Assembly (NCBI GenBank): GCA_018673215.1
Contig: JABHDE010000007.1
Location: forward strand, 1-64,000
Direction of reading: 5' to 3'
DNA: 64,000 nucleotides
DNA from: Formosa sp.
Lineage (GTDB): Bacteria; Bacteroidota; Bacteroidia; Flavobacteriales; Flavobacteriaceae
The translations under genes were made by a program, and so were the position numbers. Positions 61,846 through 64,000 of this stretch are shown piece after piece (within the stretch, counting starts at the first letter, position 1; each line of letters begins with the position of its first letter). Below the pieces are notes generated by a model. The model had not been told where the DNA came from. It saw only the letters and a list, made by a program, of their open reading frames with translations, and searched no databases.

Positions 61846-62388
61846 ATGCAGAGACTATCAAAATTTATATACCACCGCTTATTAGGGTGGAAATTAACAG
61901 GCTTTAAAAATTTTGATTCTGTAAAAAAAGCGGTCATTATTGCGGCTCCACACACCAGTTGGCATGATTTTTATATTGGGATACTTTTAAGAGCCTCATT
62001 AAAGTTGAAATCTCATTTTGTTGGAAAGGAAGCATTATTTAACCCGTTTACGGGCTGGTTTTTCAGGGCACTTGGTGGTGCTCCTGTAAGGCGTAATGCA
62101 AATGAAAAACAGGTAGATACTATTGCACGATTGTTTGAAAATAGAGAGGTATTTCGTATGCTTTTAGCACCAGATGGCACCCGTAAAAAAGTAGAAACTT
62201 GGCGAACAGGTTTTTATTTTATTGCCAAAAAAGCTAATGTTCCTGTTGTAATGTTATCTTTTGATTTTGAAAACAAAGAAAATAGGTTTTCAGAACCCTT
62301 TTATCCTACAGATGATGTGGAGGCAGATTTTAAATTTATGCGGGCATTTTTTGAAGGGATTAAAGGAAAAATACCAGAATTCTCTTAG
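61846..62388 (+). CDS. PlsC-like acyltransferase (HX4D type)
   Basis: A short (180-aa) membrane-associated acyltransferase. The HX4D catalytic motif is APHTSWHDF, followed by the FVGKEALFNPF block, GGAPVRR and LAPDGTRKK (the EGTR-like motif with Asp for Glu). It starts 2 nt after kdnB, in the same unit as kdsB. It could acylate lysophospholipids or an LPS precursor; the sequence cannot decide. Its end abuts the convergent yebC gene. Confidence 0.82.
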   Translation: MQRLSKFIYHRLLGWKLTGFKNFDSVKKAVIIAAPHTSWHDFYIGILLRASLKLKSHFVGKEALFNPFTGWFFRALGGAPVRRNANEKQVDTIARLFENREVFRMLLAPDGTRKKVETWRTGFYFIAKKANVPVVMLSFDFENKENRFSEPFYPTDDVEADFKFMRAFFEGIKGKIPEFS

Positions 62389-63099
62389 TTACTCTTGCAT
62401 GGTGTGATACACAAACTGTACGTCATCGTCTTCTTCTAATTTCTCTAAAAGTTTTTCAACATCAGCGATTTGATCTTCATTGAGGGGTTTGGTAACTTGA
62501 GGAATTCGTTCAAATCCAGAAGATAGGATTTCAATATCACGTGCTTCTAACTCAGATTGTATGGCTCCAAAACTCTCAAAAGGAGCATAGATCAAAATAC
62601 CATCATCATCGATGAAAACTTCTTCAGCACCAAAGTCGATAAATTCAAGTTCTATTTCGTCAACATCTAACCCTTCAGAATTGATTCGGAAATTACAAGT
62701 ACGATCAAACATAAAAACTACTGAGCCTGATGTCCCTAAGCTTCCATTACATTTGTTAAAATAACTTCTAACATTGGCTACTGTACGCGTATTATTGTCT
62801 GTGGCTGTTTCAACTAGTACCGCTATTCCATGAGGCGCATAGCCTTCAAACAACACTTCTTTATAATCCCCTTGACTTTTGTCACTAGCACGCTTTATAG
62901 CGCGTTCAATGTTGTCTTTGGGCATATTAACAGCCTTACCATTTTGAATGACTGCTCTTAATCGAGAATTGCTATCTGGATCCGCCCCCCCTTCTTTGAC
63001 AGCCATAACGATGTCTTTTCCAATTCGTGTGAACGCCTTGCTCATTGCAGACCAGCGTTTCATTTTTCTTGCTTTGCGAAATTCAAATGCTCTTCCCAT
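62389..63099 (-). CDS. YebC/PmpR family transcriptional regulator
   Basis: A 236-aa protein of the YebC family: N-terminal MGRAFEFRKARK, KAFTRIGKDIVMAVKEGGADPDSN, MPKDNIERAIKRA and FEGYAPHGIAVLVE. It has been described as a DNA-binding regulator and, in recent work, as a translation factor relieving ribosome stalling. The C-terminal tail (EEDDDVQFVYHTMQE) is acidic. No neighbour indicates a regulon. Confidence 0.93.
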   Translation of the reverse strand: MGRAFEFRKARKMKRWSAMSKAFTRIGKDIVMAVKEGGADPDSNSRLRAVIQNGKAVNMPKDNIERAIKRASDKSQGDYKEVLFEGYAPHGIAVLVETATDNNTRTVANVRSYFNKCNGSLGTSGSVVFMFDRTCNFRINSEGLDVDEIELEFIDFGAEEVFIDDDGILIYAPFESFGAIQSELEARDIEILSSGFERIPQVTKPLNEDQIADVEKLLEKLEEDDDVQFVYHTMQE

Positions 63100-63179
63100 A
63101 GGTTTTAGTATATTCTAAATATTGTGTAACAAAAATAAAAATGATAGAACGAAAAACAAGTATAAACACACTTAAAACA

Positions 63180-64000
63180 TTAAAACATATTTTCAAAGAG
63201 TTCCAAACTATACATTTGAAGGTGTTTTGGAAGAGGGTTTTCTTTTGGTAAAACAGCCAAGTATCGCTCGTCATTGGTTGTGTAAACCAATTTAAAGCGT
63301 GGATTTTTAGCGCCAATTTTTGAAACTAAATCTTTGATAAATTCGTCGTGATGTACCAAATCCTTACTTCCTAAATGAAAAACACCATATTTCTTTCGAT
63401 TGATAATATAATGTACTTGTTGGGTTACCTTCTTGTCTGAAATGACATTCATTATCAGATTTGGAAAAAGTTCTATAGGGCTGTCTAGCTCGAGATGTAA
63501 TTTAAGTTCATCAATCCTTGGAGACGGTACTCCAAAAACCATCGGCAAGCGTAAAATCGCCACTTTTTTTGGAGGAAGTTTTAAGAACAATTGCTCAAGT
63601 CTAATTTTAAAATGTCCGTAAATACTGTTACTAAGAGTGGTGTCATTCTCATAACTTGGAAATTTACTGTAGGCATCAAATACATTTGCAGATGATAAAA
63701 ACAGTATTTTGCATTTTTTTTGAGAAGACACATACTCAAAAACATGTTTATGTGCAGTTAATTGCGCCGAAAAATCCCCTCTTAGAGCAGAAATGATAAT
63801 GGTTGGTTTTACCAGATTCAGGATTTCGAAAACATCATCTTCCTCAAAATCATAATTAAAAAATTGTTGATTATTTTCTAGTGCTAAAAGCGGTGTCCGA
63901 TAGGTTCCAAATGTTTGATAATAGGAGTGGAGTTCTTTATAAATGGCACTTCCTAAATAGCCACTGACACCTAATATTAAAATGCGGTGTTTTTTTGATG
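63180..64000 (-). CDS. SDR family sugar-nucleotide reductase/epimerase (RmlD-like), 5'-partial
   Basis: The gene runs off the right edge of the window, so its start is missing. The visible minus-strand frame continues past 63731 to the edge and encodes the Rossmann dinucleotide motif ILGVSGYLGSA near its N-terminus. The catalytic region follows: SSANVFDAYSKF, then SIYGHFKIRLEQ (YxxxK as Tyr-Gly-His-Phe-Lys). The later LRLPMVFGVPSP pattern matches dTDP-4-dehydrorhamnose reductase-like proteins. Substrate unknown. A GTG at 63731 is internal to this frame. Confidence 0.85.
   Translation of the reverse strand, partial: SKKHRILILGVSGYLGSAIYKELHSYYQTFGTYRTPLLALENNQQFFNYDFEEDDVFEILNLVKPTIIISALRGDFSAQLTAHKHVFEYVSSQKKCKILFLSSANVFDAYSKFPSYENDTTLSNSIYGHFKIRLEQLFLKLPPKKVAILRLPMVFGVPSPRIDELKLHLELDSPIELFPNLIMNVISDKKVTQQVHYIINRKKYGVFHLGSKDLVHHDEFIKDLVSKIGAKNPRFKLVYTTNDERYLAVLPKENPLPKHLQMYSLELFENMF

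Noticed and set aside
1-64000. Mobile element, prophage, CRISPR array or plasmid genes
   Set aside because: No transposase, phage structural gene, spaced identical repeats or terminal inverted repeats are visible; xerD is the housekeeping recombinase.

Overview
The window is a contiguous chromosomal segment of a low-GC, probably marine member of the Flavobacteriaceae (Bacteroidota). Several features point there: the promoter signature TTG-N18..20-TAnnTTTG in front of genes, AT-rich ribosome-binding regions, a TonB-dependent receptor with a carboxypeptidase-like N-domain, a complete menaquinone set, a DnaX without the zinc loop, and a proteorhodopsin with its retinal-forming enzyme Blh. I see no prophage, insertion sequence, CRISPR array or plasmid gene. 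It reads as core chromosome with a few accessory traits.

Layout. 1-6.3 kb: a GH17 beta-glucanase open at the left edge, ComM/YifB, a class 3 aldehyde dehydrogenase, an RluA-type pseudouridine synthase, panB and a small lipoprotein. 6.4-10.2 kb: dnaK, then blh and proteorhodopsin transcribed divergently from a 110-bp control region. 10.2-20.4 kb: the menaquinone block (hotdog thioesterase, menF, menD, DUF2853, CvfB-like S1 protein, menB, menA, UPF0173 hydrolase, menC, CPBP protease, menE). 20.4-29.1 kb: acyl-CoA carboxylase beta subunit, pirin, ABC-F protein EttA, DUF1272, DUF6048, DUF6452, rlmD, ornithine aminotransferase. 29.1-33.7 kb: two paralogous CCC-motif membrane proteins around a GapN-type dehydrogenase, DUF2752, an Smr protein and a TSP3 lipoprotein. 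33.7-39.1 kb: cysteine desulfurase, TonB-dependent receptor, M23 peptidase. 39.2-43.1 kb: a coiled-coil protein, zapA, a 6S-type RNA, rny, xerD, tRNA-Ser(UGA). 43.2-51.7 kb: nitroreductase, kdnA, ribBA, an LptF/G permease, lolA, ftsK, DUF3784. 51.8-57.7 kb: pdxH, sixA-like phosphatase, miaE, dnaX, RNase P RNA, rsmD, DUF3822 and a membrane protein. 57.8-64 kb: a RecD/Dda-like helicase, kdsB, a CAT-like acetyltransferase, kdnB, a PlsC-like acyltransferase, yebC and an SDR open at the right edge.

How the genes work together. The men genes convert chorismate to demethylmenaquinone, the quinone of the respiratory chain. Proteorhodopsin plus Blh gives light-driven proton pumping. KdnA, KdnB and KdsB together predict that the inner-core lipopolysaccharide sugar is 8-amino-3,8-dideoxy-Kdo rather than Kdo, an unusual envelope trait in this lineage. 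LptF/G, LolA, the M23 peptidase and FtsK are further envelope and division functions. Two stable RNAs (RNase P RNA and a 6S RNA just downstream of zapA) and one tRNA are present. Convergent genes repeatedly overlap at their stop codons, and at least four genes use a TTG start.
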